From the NCBI GenBank assembly GCA_024235715.1, contig JACKLW010000008.1, positions 186,001 through 250,000 of the forward strand: 64,000 nt of DNA. The letters are read 5' to 3'. This document shows, one piece after another, positions 56,504 through 64,000 of this stretch. Each line of letters begins with the position of its first letter. Position 1 is the first letter of the stretch. Source of the stretch: Accumulibacter sp. (GTDB lineage Bacteria > Pseudomonadota > Gammaproteobacteria > Burkholderiales > Rhodocyclaceae). The position numbers and the translations under genes are program-made. Under the pieces are notes generated by a model. It had not been told where the DNA came from. It was given only the letters and a program-made list of their open reading frames with translations, and ran no database searches.

Positions 56504-57114
56504 TGCGGCGAACGCTCCTTGCAGCCGCCTGTCTGCTTGCCACGCAACTGGCTAACGCCGGGGCAATCGACAAATTGCAACGCTTTCTCGATTCGACGCG
56601 TACCGTGCGCGCCGATTTCACGCAGACCGTCATCGCCAGGAACGGGCGCAAGCCGCAGGTGTCGAGCGGCGTGATGGTCATCTCGCGCCCCGGCAGGTTC
56701 CGTTGGCAGATCGACAAACCTTACGAACAGCTGCTGGTCGGGGATGGCGAAAAGATCTGGATCCACGATCCCGATCTGCGCCAGGTCACCGTCAGGAAGG
56801 CCGGCCCGACACTCGGCGGAACGCCCGCGGCGCTGCTCGCCGGCGACAGCCGGATCGAAAGGGATTTCACCCTGCGCGAAGCCGGCGAGCTGAACGGGCT
56901 GGACTGGGTCGAAGCGGTGCCCAAGGTCGCCGACAGCGGCTTCGAAAAAGTCAGCCTCGGCTTTTCCGGTGAGGAACTGCGGGCCATGATACTGCTCGAC
57001 AGCCTCGGTCAGAGCAGCTCGCTGGTCTTCTCGCATGTCGAGCACAACCCGCCACTCGCACCCTCGCTGTTCCGCTTCACCCCGCCGGCCAATACCGACG
57101 TGATTGGCGACTGA
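56503..57114 (+). CDS. lolA: Outer-membrane lipoprotein carrier protein LolA
   Basis: 203 residues from the ATG at 56503, overlapping the ftsK stop by one base (TGATG). A signal peptide (RRTLLAAACLLATQLANAGA, cleaved near residue 19) leads to the LolA fold: LQRFLDSTRTVRADFTQTVI, VMVISRPGRFRWQIDKPYEQ and the C-terminal FRFTPPANTDVIGD. LolA carries lipoproteins from LolCDE across the periplasm to LolB. ftsK-lolA linkage is conserved in proteobacteria; rarA, which often follows, is not here and is replaced by a tRNA gene. Confidence 0.94.
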   Translation: MRRTLLAAACLLATQLANAGAIDKLQRFLDSTRTVRADFTQTVIARNGRKPQVSSGVMVISRPGRFRWQIDKPYEQLLVGDGEKIWIHDPDLRQVTVRKAGPTLGGTPAALLAGDSRIERDFTLREAGELNGLDWVEAVPKVADSGFEKVSLGFSGEELRAMILLDSLGQSSSLVFSHVEHNPPLAPSLFRFTPPANTDVIGD

Positions 57115-58228
57115 GCATCACGTGACGTTCATCGTTTTGCCGCAGCGCCGCTGAGCCCCCCGGGGGCCACAGCTGAGTGATTTCCCCACGGCGGACGGCC
57201 ACGACAGCCTGGCAGAGCGCGCGCGAGCCCGACAGCAGTCGATCGTCACCGAGGCATCCCGAGCGCCTGCCTGCGGATCGATCACCGACACTCGCCAAGC
57301 GCATCGCAAATGTCAAATTGATGCCCTCGGCGCTTGACTTGAGTTTCGCGAACCGTATAATTCGCACTTCCTTGAAGTCCAGCAGCACTGACTTTGACGA
57401 AGGCGCGTAGCTCAGATGGTTAGAGCACCACCTTGACATGGTGGGGGTCGTTGGTTCGATTCCAATCGCGCCTACCAGAATTCCGCACGAATCAGGTAGA
57501 TGCACCACAGCAAAGCCGCCTCCGGGCGGCTTTGCTGTTTTTTGTTTCGTTTCTGCGCCCTGTCTTGTGCGGGTCGCCTGTTGGAGTATGCGGTTCCATG
57601 GCCGCTCGGCCGAGAACGCTTCGGGATGGGCGTCATACCATTTGCGTGGATTCGGTACTTTCCAGCTGCGTCCATCGTCCTTGAGTTCGACACCCACGCC
57701 CAGGATCCCGTAGCTGGCATACAGGCCACCTCGCATCTTCTTTGCACTCAGGCCCAGACTGGCCAGCACCAGCAGCTTTTCACCACTGAGGCGGTTATTG
57801 CTGAGCCGGATGGCGCGATCGTTGAGGCGAACCTCGCTGCGGCCGCTTACGTCCCTGATGGTCAGCGACTCATTCAGCCACTGCTGCTCTTTCGTTTGCT
57901 TCACGAACAGATGCACGAGCAGTCCGCTGTCACGCAGGCGCAGGCTGATCGCCGCGTCCAGCTGTAGCGGCCGCCTCCAGGTCATGCGTCCACGATTGAT
58001 GTCGATCTGTTGCGATCCGGGTCGCGGCGGAGCATCGGCGGCAGGGACCTGCCATTGAGCAGCAGGTTTTTCCGCCAACAGATGGAAAATCTCGGCGATG
58101 GCGACGAAGACGAATGCCCAAATTCTCCCGCTCGAACGCCCGAATTCTCCCGCTCTCTTGATCCTGGCTTGGTGCGCAATATCGCCAACTCCATCCTCGG
58201 CTCGGCAGGCACGGCACTTCACGGTCAT
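57077..58228 (-). CDS. Unknown protein; open frame runs antisense through tRNA-Val
   Basis: 383 codons from ATG at 58228, with GAGGAG 9 bases upstream inside a perfect hairpin. Only the first ~240 residues look like a protein: RIWAFVFVAIAEIFHLLA (one membrane segment, about residues 35-52), then LQLDAAISLRLRDSGLLVHL, SLTIRDVSGRSEVRLNDRAI, EKLLVLASLGLSAKKMRGGL and VGVELKDDGRSWKVPNPRKW. After about 57550 the frame is just the complement of the tRNA terminator, the tRNA and the lolA end, with no stop. So the natural 3' end has probably been lost, or the true stop lies in another frame after a frameshift. I recognise no family. The call is uncertain. Confidence 0.4.
   Translation of the reverse strand: MTVKCRACRAEDGVGDIAHQARIKRAGEFGRSSGRIWAFVFVAIAEIFHLLAEKPAAQWQVPAADAPPRPGSQQIDINRGRMTWRRPLQLDAAISLRLRDSGLLVHLFVKQTKEQQWLNESLTIRDVSGRSEVRLNDRAIRLSNNRLSGEKLLVLASLGLSAKKMRGGLYASYGILGVGVELKDDGRSWKVPNPRKWYDAHPEAFSAERPWNRILQQATRTRQGAETKQKTAKPPGGGFAVVHLPDSCGILVGAIGIEPTTPTMSRWCSNHLSYAPSSKSVLLDFKEVRIIRFAKLKSSAEGINLTFAMRLASVGDRSAGRRSGCLGDDRLLSGSRALCQAVVAVRRGEITQLWPPGGSAALRQNDERHVMLSRQSRRYWPAG
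57334..57361 (+). promoter_or_regulatory. Promoter of tRNA-Val
   Basis: TTGACT (57334-57339) and TATAAT (57356-57361) with a 16-base spacer, about 40 bases upstream of the mature tRNA. A consensus -10 and near-consensus -35 fit a strongly expressed tRNA. Confidence 0.75.
57401..57477 (+). tRNA. tRNA-Val (anticodon GAC)
   Basis: 77 bases including an encoded CCA. Acceptor stem AGGCGCG pairs with CGCGCCT; D stem GCTC/GAGC; anticodon stem CCACC/GGTGG with loop TTGACAT, anticodon GAC reading GUC and GUU valine codons; variable loop GGGTC; T stem GTTGG/CCAAT with loop TTCGATT. All arms fold without mismatch except one G-U pair. It has its own promoter and a strong terminator. Confidence 0.95.
57507..57543 (+). 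terminator. Intrinsic terminator of tRNA-Val
   Basis: A 14-bp stem (ACAGCAAAGCCGCC with GGCGGCTTTGCTGT) closed by a TCCG tetraloop and followed by a run of Ts, 30 bases beyond the tRNA. It is the most classical terminator in the window. Confidence 0.9.
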
Positions 58229-58231
58229 CGT

Positions 58232-58257
58232 GGCGACTCCTCGAAAGAGGAGTCGCC
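58232..58257 (-). promoter_or_regulatory. Hairpin covering the ribosome-binding site of the unknown gene
   Basis: Perfect 11-bp stem GGCGACTCCTC / GAGGAGTCGCC with a four-base loop. On the minus strand the 3' arm contains the Shine-Dalgarno GAGGAG and ends 3 bases before the ATG at 58228, so the folded RNA would hide the ribosome-binding site. It may be a translational switch or an attenuator; nothing further is known. Confidence 0.55.
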
Positions 58258-58465
58258 GGTCGGCTGCATGCATGCATCACGGTTTCAGGCTTTGCCGGCA
58301 ATGGCGTTCATGGGTGCTGTTCCAGCGCAATACAGCCTTGATCACCGAACCCCGCCTGAATGCCGAGATTATCGCCCGGCTGGGCGGCTGTTGTTTGCTT
58401 CTGTCAAAGATCCTCCGACAGCTTCTGCTCGCCGGGAACCTGCCTGCCGGGGCCATGAGCGGTCG

Positions 58466-59704
58466 TCAGGCGCTCACGCCGACGCTGTTCAGCAGCCCAC
58501 CAGCGGCGGCGCTTGCCAGTACCACCAGCCACGGCGGCAGCTTCCAGAAGATCAACGCGACCAGGGCGATCAAGGCCAGTCCGAAGTCAGACGGGCCGCG
58601 TATGGCGCTGGTCCATACGGGCTGGTACAGGGCTGCCAACAGGAGACCGACGACTGCCGCATTGATGCCGGCCAGCGCCGCCTGCGTGTGACGGCTGCGT
58701 CGCATTTGCTCCCAGAACGGCAGCGCGCCGAAAACGAGCAGGAACGACGGGGTGAAGACCGCCACCAGGCAGAGCAGGCCGCCAAGCCAGCCGCTTGGCG
58801 CCGTGTTCATCGACGCGCCGAGAAACGCGGCGAAGGTAAACAGCGGTCCGGGTACCGCCTGTGCAGCACCGTAGCCGGCCAGGAAGGATGCATTGCTCAC
58901 CCAGCCACTGGTAACCACCTCCGCCTGCAGCAGCGGCAGGACGACGTGGCCGCCACCGAAGACCAGCGATCCCGCCCGGTAGAAGGCGTCGATCATGGCC
59001 AGCGCTTTTCCGGGCACTGCCAGCGCCAGCAGCGGCAGGCCGACGAGCAGCAGCACGAAGAGCAGGAGCCACAGGGCGCCAGCGCGACGACTGGCGTCAA
59101 GCGGCAGCGCTTCGTGCGCCAGGTCCCGGGGCACCCTGAACAGAAACAGACCCGCGACACCGGCGGCCACGATCACCCCGACCTGCCCAAAGGCGCTCGG
59201 CAGGGCGAGGACCACGCAGGTGGCCACGGCCATGACCGAAATGCGCACCGTGTCGGTACAAAGACTGCGCGCCATGCCCCATACGGCCTGCGCGACGACC
59301 GCCACGGCGACGACTTTGAGGCTCTCGAGCACGCCCGCCGGCACGGCGTCACCCCAACTCGAAATCCCCAGCGCAAAAACGATCAGGGCGATCGCCGATG
59401 GCAGCGTGAAACCGGTCCATGCCGCCAGCGCAGCTCGATATCCGCCGCGCGAGAGGCCGATCGCGATGCCAACCTGGCTGCTCGCCGGGCCGGGCAGGAA
59501 CTGGCACAGCGCGACGAGATCGGCATAGGCCCGATCACTGAGCCAGCGGCGGCGCTCGACGAACTCCTCCCGGAAATAGCCGAGGTGCGCGACAGGCCCC
59601 CCGAAGGAGGTCAGGCCGAGGCGAAGGAAGATCAGAAAGACCGCCCAGGCGCTGCTCTGCCCGACGCCTTCGCCATCCGTTGCTGGGGGCTGCATGCTCG
59701 ACAC
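58466..59704 (-). CDS. chrA: Chromate transporter ChrA (CHR family, two-domain)
   Basis: 412 residues with two homologous CHR halves and about ten membrane segments. First half: FLIFLRLGLTSFGGPVAHLG, FREEFVERRRWLSDRAYADL and CQFLPGPASSQVGIAIGLSR. Second half: SLVFGGGHVVLPLLQAEVVT and GYGAAQAVPGPLFTFAAFLG. It is the long-chain bidomain CHR type, which expels chromate from the cytoplasm by chromate/proton antiport. No chrB regulator or chrC/F gene is nearby, so the substrate could also be another oxyanion such as sulphate. Confidence 0.93.
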   Translation of the reverse strand: MSSMQPPATDGEGVGQSSAWAVFLIFLRLGLTSFGGPVAHLGYFREEFVERRRWLSDRAYADLVALCQFLPGPASSQVGIAIGLSRGGYRAALAAWTGFTLPSAIALIVFALGISSWGDAVPAGVLESLKVVAVAVVAQAVWGMARSLCTDTVRISVMAVATCVVLALPSAFGQVGVIVAAGVAGLFLFRVPRDLAHEALPLDASRRAGALWLLLFVLLLVGLPLLALAVPGKALAMIDAFYRAGSLVFGGGHVVLPLLQAEVVTSGWVSNASFLAGYGAAQAVPGPLFTFAAFLGASMNTAPSGWLGGLLCLVAVFTPSFLLVFGALPFWEQMRRSRHTQAALAGINAAVVGLLLAALYQPVWTSAIRGPSDFGLALIALVALIFWKLPPWLVVLASAAAGGLLNSVGVSA

Positions 59705-59939
59705 CTCACCGTCCTTGTTTGCTCAGCGACGATGATAAGCTAGGAAAGGCGAGCCGTCGGGCACAACGGGCGCAGCGACGACCGGAAAGCGCCGAAATCT
59801 TCTGCCGGGATGGCCCGAAAAAGGCAGGACAGGATGCCCGCGCGCACGCTATACCCCCGCCACGCAATGCGCTAACATGAACCGGCAACGGCAAGACGTC
59901 GATGTCCCACGTCAATCAGAAAATGAAGGAGTGAGAATC

Positions 59940-60371
59940 ATGGACAAGCTCGCCGTACCGGATGCGACCGAAACCGAGGCGAACCTGCGCGCCGCGCCGG
60001 CGGATGAGTACATGTCGCCGGGGCAACTGGCCTTCTTCCGTCGGCGGCTGCACGACGAGGAACAGGCCTTGCTGCGGGCGGTGAAGGAAACGGCCGGCCA
60101 CCTGCAGGAAACCGAAATCAGTTCCGACTGGAACGACATGGCCAGTGCCGAGGAAGAGCACACCCTGGAACTGCGGGTCCGCGACCGCGAAAGGAAACTG
60201 CTCCACAAGATCCGTGAGTCGCTGCGTCGCATCGATGACGGCAGCTACGGCTGGTGCGAGGAGACTGGCGAGCCGATCGGTATCGCCCGGCTGCTGGCAC
60301 GCCCCACCGCGAGCCTGTGCCTGGAAGCACAGGAGCGCCGCGAGCAGAGCAAACGCCGCTTTGGCGGCTGA
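59940..60371 (+). CDS. DksA/TraR family protein, DksA-like with two of four zinc cysteines
   Basis: 143 residues from ATG at 59940, preceded by AAGGAG; a longer in-frame start at 59877 is unlikely. N-terminal coiled coil (about 25-100) with the Asp-x-x-Asp tip region in SSDWNDMASAEEEHTLELRV, then the zinc-finger region YGWCEETGEPIGIARLLARP and TASLCLEAQERREQ. DksA with ppGpp tunes RNA polymerase. Here the second and fourth zinc Cys are Thr and Ala (C-x2-T ... C-x2-A), so zinc binding is unlikely, as in DksA2-type paralogues made under zinc shortage. A canonical dksA probably exists elsewhere. Confidence 0.88.
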   Translation: MDKLAVPDATETEANLRAAPADEYMSPGQLAFFRRRLHDEEQALLRAVKETAGHLQETEISSDWNDMASAEEEHTLELRVRDRERKLLHKIRESLRRIDDGSYGWCEETGEPIGIARLLARPTASLCLEAQERREQSKRRFGG

Positions 60372-60374
60372 GCG

Positions 60375-61985
60375 CTACGCAGCCTCTACCGGAAGGAACT
60401 CCCGTATCAGCGCCTCGGCAACCCTGATGCCATCGACGCCGGCCGACAGAATACCGCCGGCGTAGCCCGCACCCTCGCCGGCCGGATACAGGCCCCGGAC
60501 GTTCAGACTCTGGCAATCCTCACCGCGGGTGATGCGCAGGGGTGATGAGGTGCGCGTCTCGACGCCGGTGAGAACCGCATCGGCCATGGCGAAGCCCCTT
60601 AGCTGACGTTCGAAGGCAGGCAGGGCTTCGCGAATCGCGGTGATCGCGTAGTCCGGCAGGGCCGTCGCGAGGTCGGTCAGGCGAACGCCGGGTTGATATG
60701 ACGGCTGCACGCTCCCAAGCTGCGTCGACGGCCGTCCGGCCAGGAAGTCGCCGACCAGCTGAGCGGGCGCCTCGTAGCTGCTGCCGCCGAGTTCGAAAGC
60801 GCGGCTCTCGAGCTCACGTTGCAGCGCAATGCCCGCCAGTGGCCCGCCCGGGTAGTCGAGCGGCGTGATCCCGACGACGATGCCGGCGTTGGCATTGCGT
60901 TCGTTGCGCGAGTACTGGCTCATGCCGTTGGTCACTACCCGCCTCTCTTCCGAGGTGGCGGCGACCACCGTTCCTCCCGGGCACATGCAGAAGCTATATA
61001 CCGAGCGCCCGTTGCGGCAGTGATGCACCAGCTTGTAGTCGGCGGCTCCGAGCACGGGATTCCCGGCGTGTACGCCAAATCGTGCCTTGTCGATGAGCGA
61101 CTGCGGGTGTTCGATGCGAAAACCTATCGAGAACGGTTTGGCTTCCATGAACACGCCCGCCTGCTGCAGCATCGCGAAGGTGTCGCGAGCGCTGTGGCCG
61201 AGCGCCAGGATCAGCTGCTCGCAGCAGAGTTCCTCGCCGGAAGCGAGCGCCACACCACGTACTCGCCCGGCTTCGATGTGCACACCGGCAAGCCGCTGCT
61301 GGAAGCGGACCTCGCCCCCCAGACGTTCGATCTCGCGGCGCATCTGCTCGACCATGCCGACCAGCCGGAAAGTGCCGATGTGCGGCTTGTTGACGTACAG
61401 TATCTCCGCCGGCGCACCGGCCTTGACGAACTCTTCGAGCACCTTGCGGCCGTGGTGGCGCGGGTCCCTGATCTGGCTGTACAGCTTGCCATCGGAAAAA
61501 GTGCCGGCACCGCCTTCGCCGAACTGCACGTTGGACTCGGGGTCGAGCACTTTCCTGCGCCACAGCCCCCAGGTGTCCCGGGTGCGCTCGCGCACCGCCT
61601 TGCCGCGTTCGAGGACGATCGGCCTGAAGCCGGACTGCGCCAGAATCAGTGCCGCAAAGATACCCGCCGGCCCGAAGCCGACGATCACCGGCCGGGTCGG
61701 CAGCGTCCGGGGGGCACGCCCGACGAAGTGGTAGCGCATGTCCGGGGCCGGCTGCACCTGCCGATCGCCGGCAAGCTTGTGCAGCAGCGCGGCTTCGTCG
61801 GGTACGGCCACGTCGACGCTGTAACTGAACATCAGCGCACTCGCCTTGCGTGCGTCGCAGCTGCGGCGAAAGACGGTGATTTCGCCTATCTCATGTCGGG
61901 GAACGCCGAGGCGAACGGCCAGCGCCGCCGGCAGCGCTTCCGGCGGGTGGTCGACCGGCAGACGGATTTCGCTGACACGCAACAT
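60375..61985 (-). CDS. FAD-dependent oxidoreductase (NAD(P)/FAD-binding family)
   Basis: 536 residues. An N-terminal ~85-residue domain (LRVSEIRLPVDHPPEAL and following) precedes the FAD-binding Rossmann motif VIVGFGPAGIFAALILAQSG (about residues 98-117). Further blocks typical of this uncharacterised family are VQFGEGGAGTFSDGKLYSQI, LILALGHSARDTFAMLQQAG, YSFCMCPGGTVVAATSEERR and GLYPAGEGAGYAGGILSAGV. It is conserved across bacteria but no substrate is known. It lies 4 bases from the convergent DksA-like gene. Confidence 0.88.
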   Translation of the reverse strand: MLRVSEIRLPVDHPPEALPAALAVRLGVPRHEIGEITVFRRSCDARKASALMFSYSVDVAVPDEAALLHKLAGDRQVQPAPDMRYHFVGRAPRTLPTRPVIVGFGPAGIFAALILAQSGFRPIVLERGKAVRERTRDTWGLWRRKVLDPESNVQFGEGGAGTFSDGKLYSQIRDPRHHGRKVLEEFVKAGAPAEILYVNKPHIGTFRLVGMVEQMRREIERLGGEVRFQQRLAGVHIEAGRVRGVALASGEELCCEQLILALGHSARDTFAMLQQAGVFMEAKPFSIGFRIEHPQSLIDKARFGVHAGNPVLGAADYKLVHHCRNGRSVYSFCMCPGGTVVAATSEERRVVTNGMSQYSRNERNANAGIVVGITPLDYPGGPLAGIALQRELESRAFELGGSSYEAPAQLVGDFLAGRPSTQLGSVQPSYQPGVRLTDLATALPDYAITAIREALPAFERQLRGFAMADAVLTGVETRTSSPLRITRGEDCQSLNVRGLYPAGEGAGYAGGILSAGVDGIRVAEALIREFLPVEAA

Positions 61986-62018
61986 GGATTACTCTGCTTT
62001 CCCGAGAGAAACAGGCGC

Positions 62019-62652
62019 TCAGGCCTGTTGGCCGTAGCGGGCGAACTTTTCAAGCACCGTCGCCATCTCGGCGGCGTCGAGCAGCACCGGCTCGCCGAGC
62101 TGGCAGGCACGCCAGTACTGCTCGCACAGCGCCTCGAGTTCGACGCCGAGTGCGAGCGCCTGCTCGAGATCGTCGCCGTAGGCGAGCATGCCGTGGTTGC
62201 CAAGCAGGCAGGCCCGCCGGCCGGCCATTGCCAGCAGCACCGCATCGGAGAGCGCCTGCGTGCCGAAAGTCGCGTAAGCCGCGCAGCGCAGGCTGTCGCC
62301 ACCGAAGCGCGCGATCATGTAGTGGAACGGCGGGATATCGCGATGCAGGCAGGCCAGGCTGGTGGCAAACGGCGAGTGCGCGTGCAGAATGGCCCCCGCC
62401 TGCGGGTGCGCGACGTAGAGATCGCGGTGGAAACGCCACTCCGAAGACGGCTTGCGCCGTCCTTGCGGCGTTCCGTCGAGGCGCATGAAGACGACGTCGT
62501 CGGCCTGCAAGGCCTCATAGTCCATGCCCGTCGGGGTGATCAGGAAGCCTTCCCGACCGTCATCGACGCGGACGCTGAGGTTGCCGGCCGTTCCCCGGTT
62601 CAGTCCGCTGGCCGTCATGCCTCGTGCCGTCGCGATCAACTTCAGACGCAGG

Positions 62653-62660
<8 letters not shown>
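62019..62660 (-). CDS. Class II aldolase/adducin family protein
   Basis: 213 residues. The zinc-dependent class II aldolase signature is present: TAGNLSVRVDDG, SSEWRFHRDLYVAHPQAGAI, LHAHSPFATSLACLHRDIPP and CLLGNHGMLAYGDDLEQALA, including the HAHS and NHG motifs. Such enzymes cleave ketose 1-phosphates to dihydroxyacetone phosphate and an aldehyde. Its start overlaps the end of mtnA by 8 bases, and the pair corresponds to the isomerase plus aldolase of the DHAP shunt that handles 5-methylthioribulose-1-phosphate or 5-deoxyribulose-1-phosphate. MtnB dehydratase is related in fold and cannot be excluded. Confidence 0.88.
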
Positions 62661-63738
<1,078 letters not shown>

Positions 63739-63951
63739 GGCCGGCATTCTACCAGTGGCAGCCGTCCGTCGATGGCCACGGTTCGCGCCCGATCCGGGCC
63801 CGCGCAGTGAATGTTGGCCCACGGACTGCGCGCCGGGTTCCGGGGCGCCGATGCAAGGACAGCGAAAAGTGGTCGTACCGGGCGCGAGTCCGGTGCAGGT
63901 TTGCTATCCTGTCGTCGCACATCCCAGCCTGCCAACCAACGAGGAACGATC

Positions 63952-64000
63952 ATGGAACTGCCTGCCGGCGCCCGCACGCGCTCTCCCTATTACTTTCTGC
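63952..64000 (+). CDS. Start of a gene truncated by the window end
   Basis: ATG at 63952 with GAGGAA upstream opens a frame through the last base; only 16 residues are visible (MELPAGARTRSPYYFL), too few to name the product. It is divergent from mtnA. Confidence 0.45.
   Translation, partial: MELPAGARTRSPYYFL

Noticed and set aside
58010-59743. 577-codon plus-strand frame opposite chrA
   Set aside because: Composition is Arg/Gln/His-rich and motif-free, typical of antisense; chrA on the minus strand has clear CHR motifs.

Overview
The window is about 64 kb of high-GC DNA that reads as ordinary, densely packed bacterial chromosome: short gaps, many ATGA, GTGA or TGATG overlaps, no rRNA, no insertion sequence, no CRISPR array and no prophage. 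Gene content and order (lplT/alr/radA, mltG-tmk-holB-pilZ-tatD, trxB/crp/ftsK/lolA, a PEP-CTERM remnant, PPK2) point to a betaproteobacterium of the Rhodocyclales type. A 'Candidatus Accumulibacter'-like polyphosphate accumulator is my best guess, but that is inferred from protein resemblance and context; no marker gene proves it.

Layout. 0-4 kb: end of tsaB, rimI, a family 4 uracil-DNA glycosylase, then a lemA/TPM/TPM operon. 4-11 kb: an Lrp-family regulator divergent from an aromatic 2-oxoacid decarboxylase (ipdC type), lplT, a LysR regulator, alr and radA. 11-19.7 kb: a signalling stretch with a haem-binding HAMP sensor, a Ser/Thr kinase carrying a duplicated C-terminal domain, ettA, a PEP-CTERM remnant, fpr and its divergent finR-like regulator, an HD-GYP response regulator, a CZB protein and a cyclic-nucleotide-binding protein. 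19.9-30 kb: tadA and an L,D-transpeptidase, NRDE and YgfZ genes, the mltG-tmk-holB-pilZ-tatD-ankyrin operon, an exonuclease/GIY-YIG fusion and an alpha/beta hydrolase.

30-49 kb is the more accessory part: small unknown proteins, FetAB, a VOC/FAH/maleylacetoacetate isomerase operon, PPK2, a solute-binding lipoprotein paired with a 1221-residue Cache-HAMP-PAS-GAF-PAS-GGDEF-EAL protein, a DUF2235 hydrolase, a STAND NTPase fused to a formylglycine-generating-enzyme-like domain, a GST and a hydrolase. 49-57 kb is core again: ppa, nadE, glnB, smr, trxB, a Crp-type regulator, ftsK and lolA, followed by tRNA-Val(GAC). 57-64 kb holds an unknown gene whose frame runs antisense through the tRNA, chrA, a DksA paralogue, a FAD oxidoreductase, and class II aldolase plus mtnA, which together suggest salvage of 5'-deoxy- or 5-methylthio-pentose phosphates.

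The most interesting points are the sensor/effector pairs (haem sensor with kinase; solute-binding lipoprotein with cyclic-di-GMP enzyme), the STAND-FGE fusion, the perfect hairpin covering a ribosome-binding site beside the tRNA, and the mtnA/aldolase pair. I did not find a clearly new defence or mobile system.
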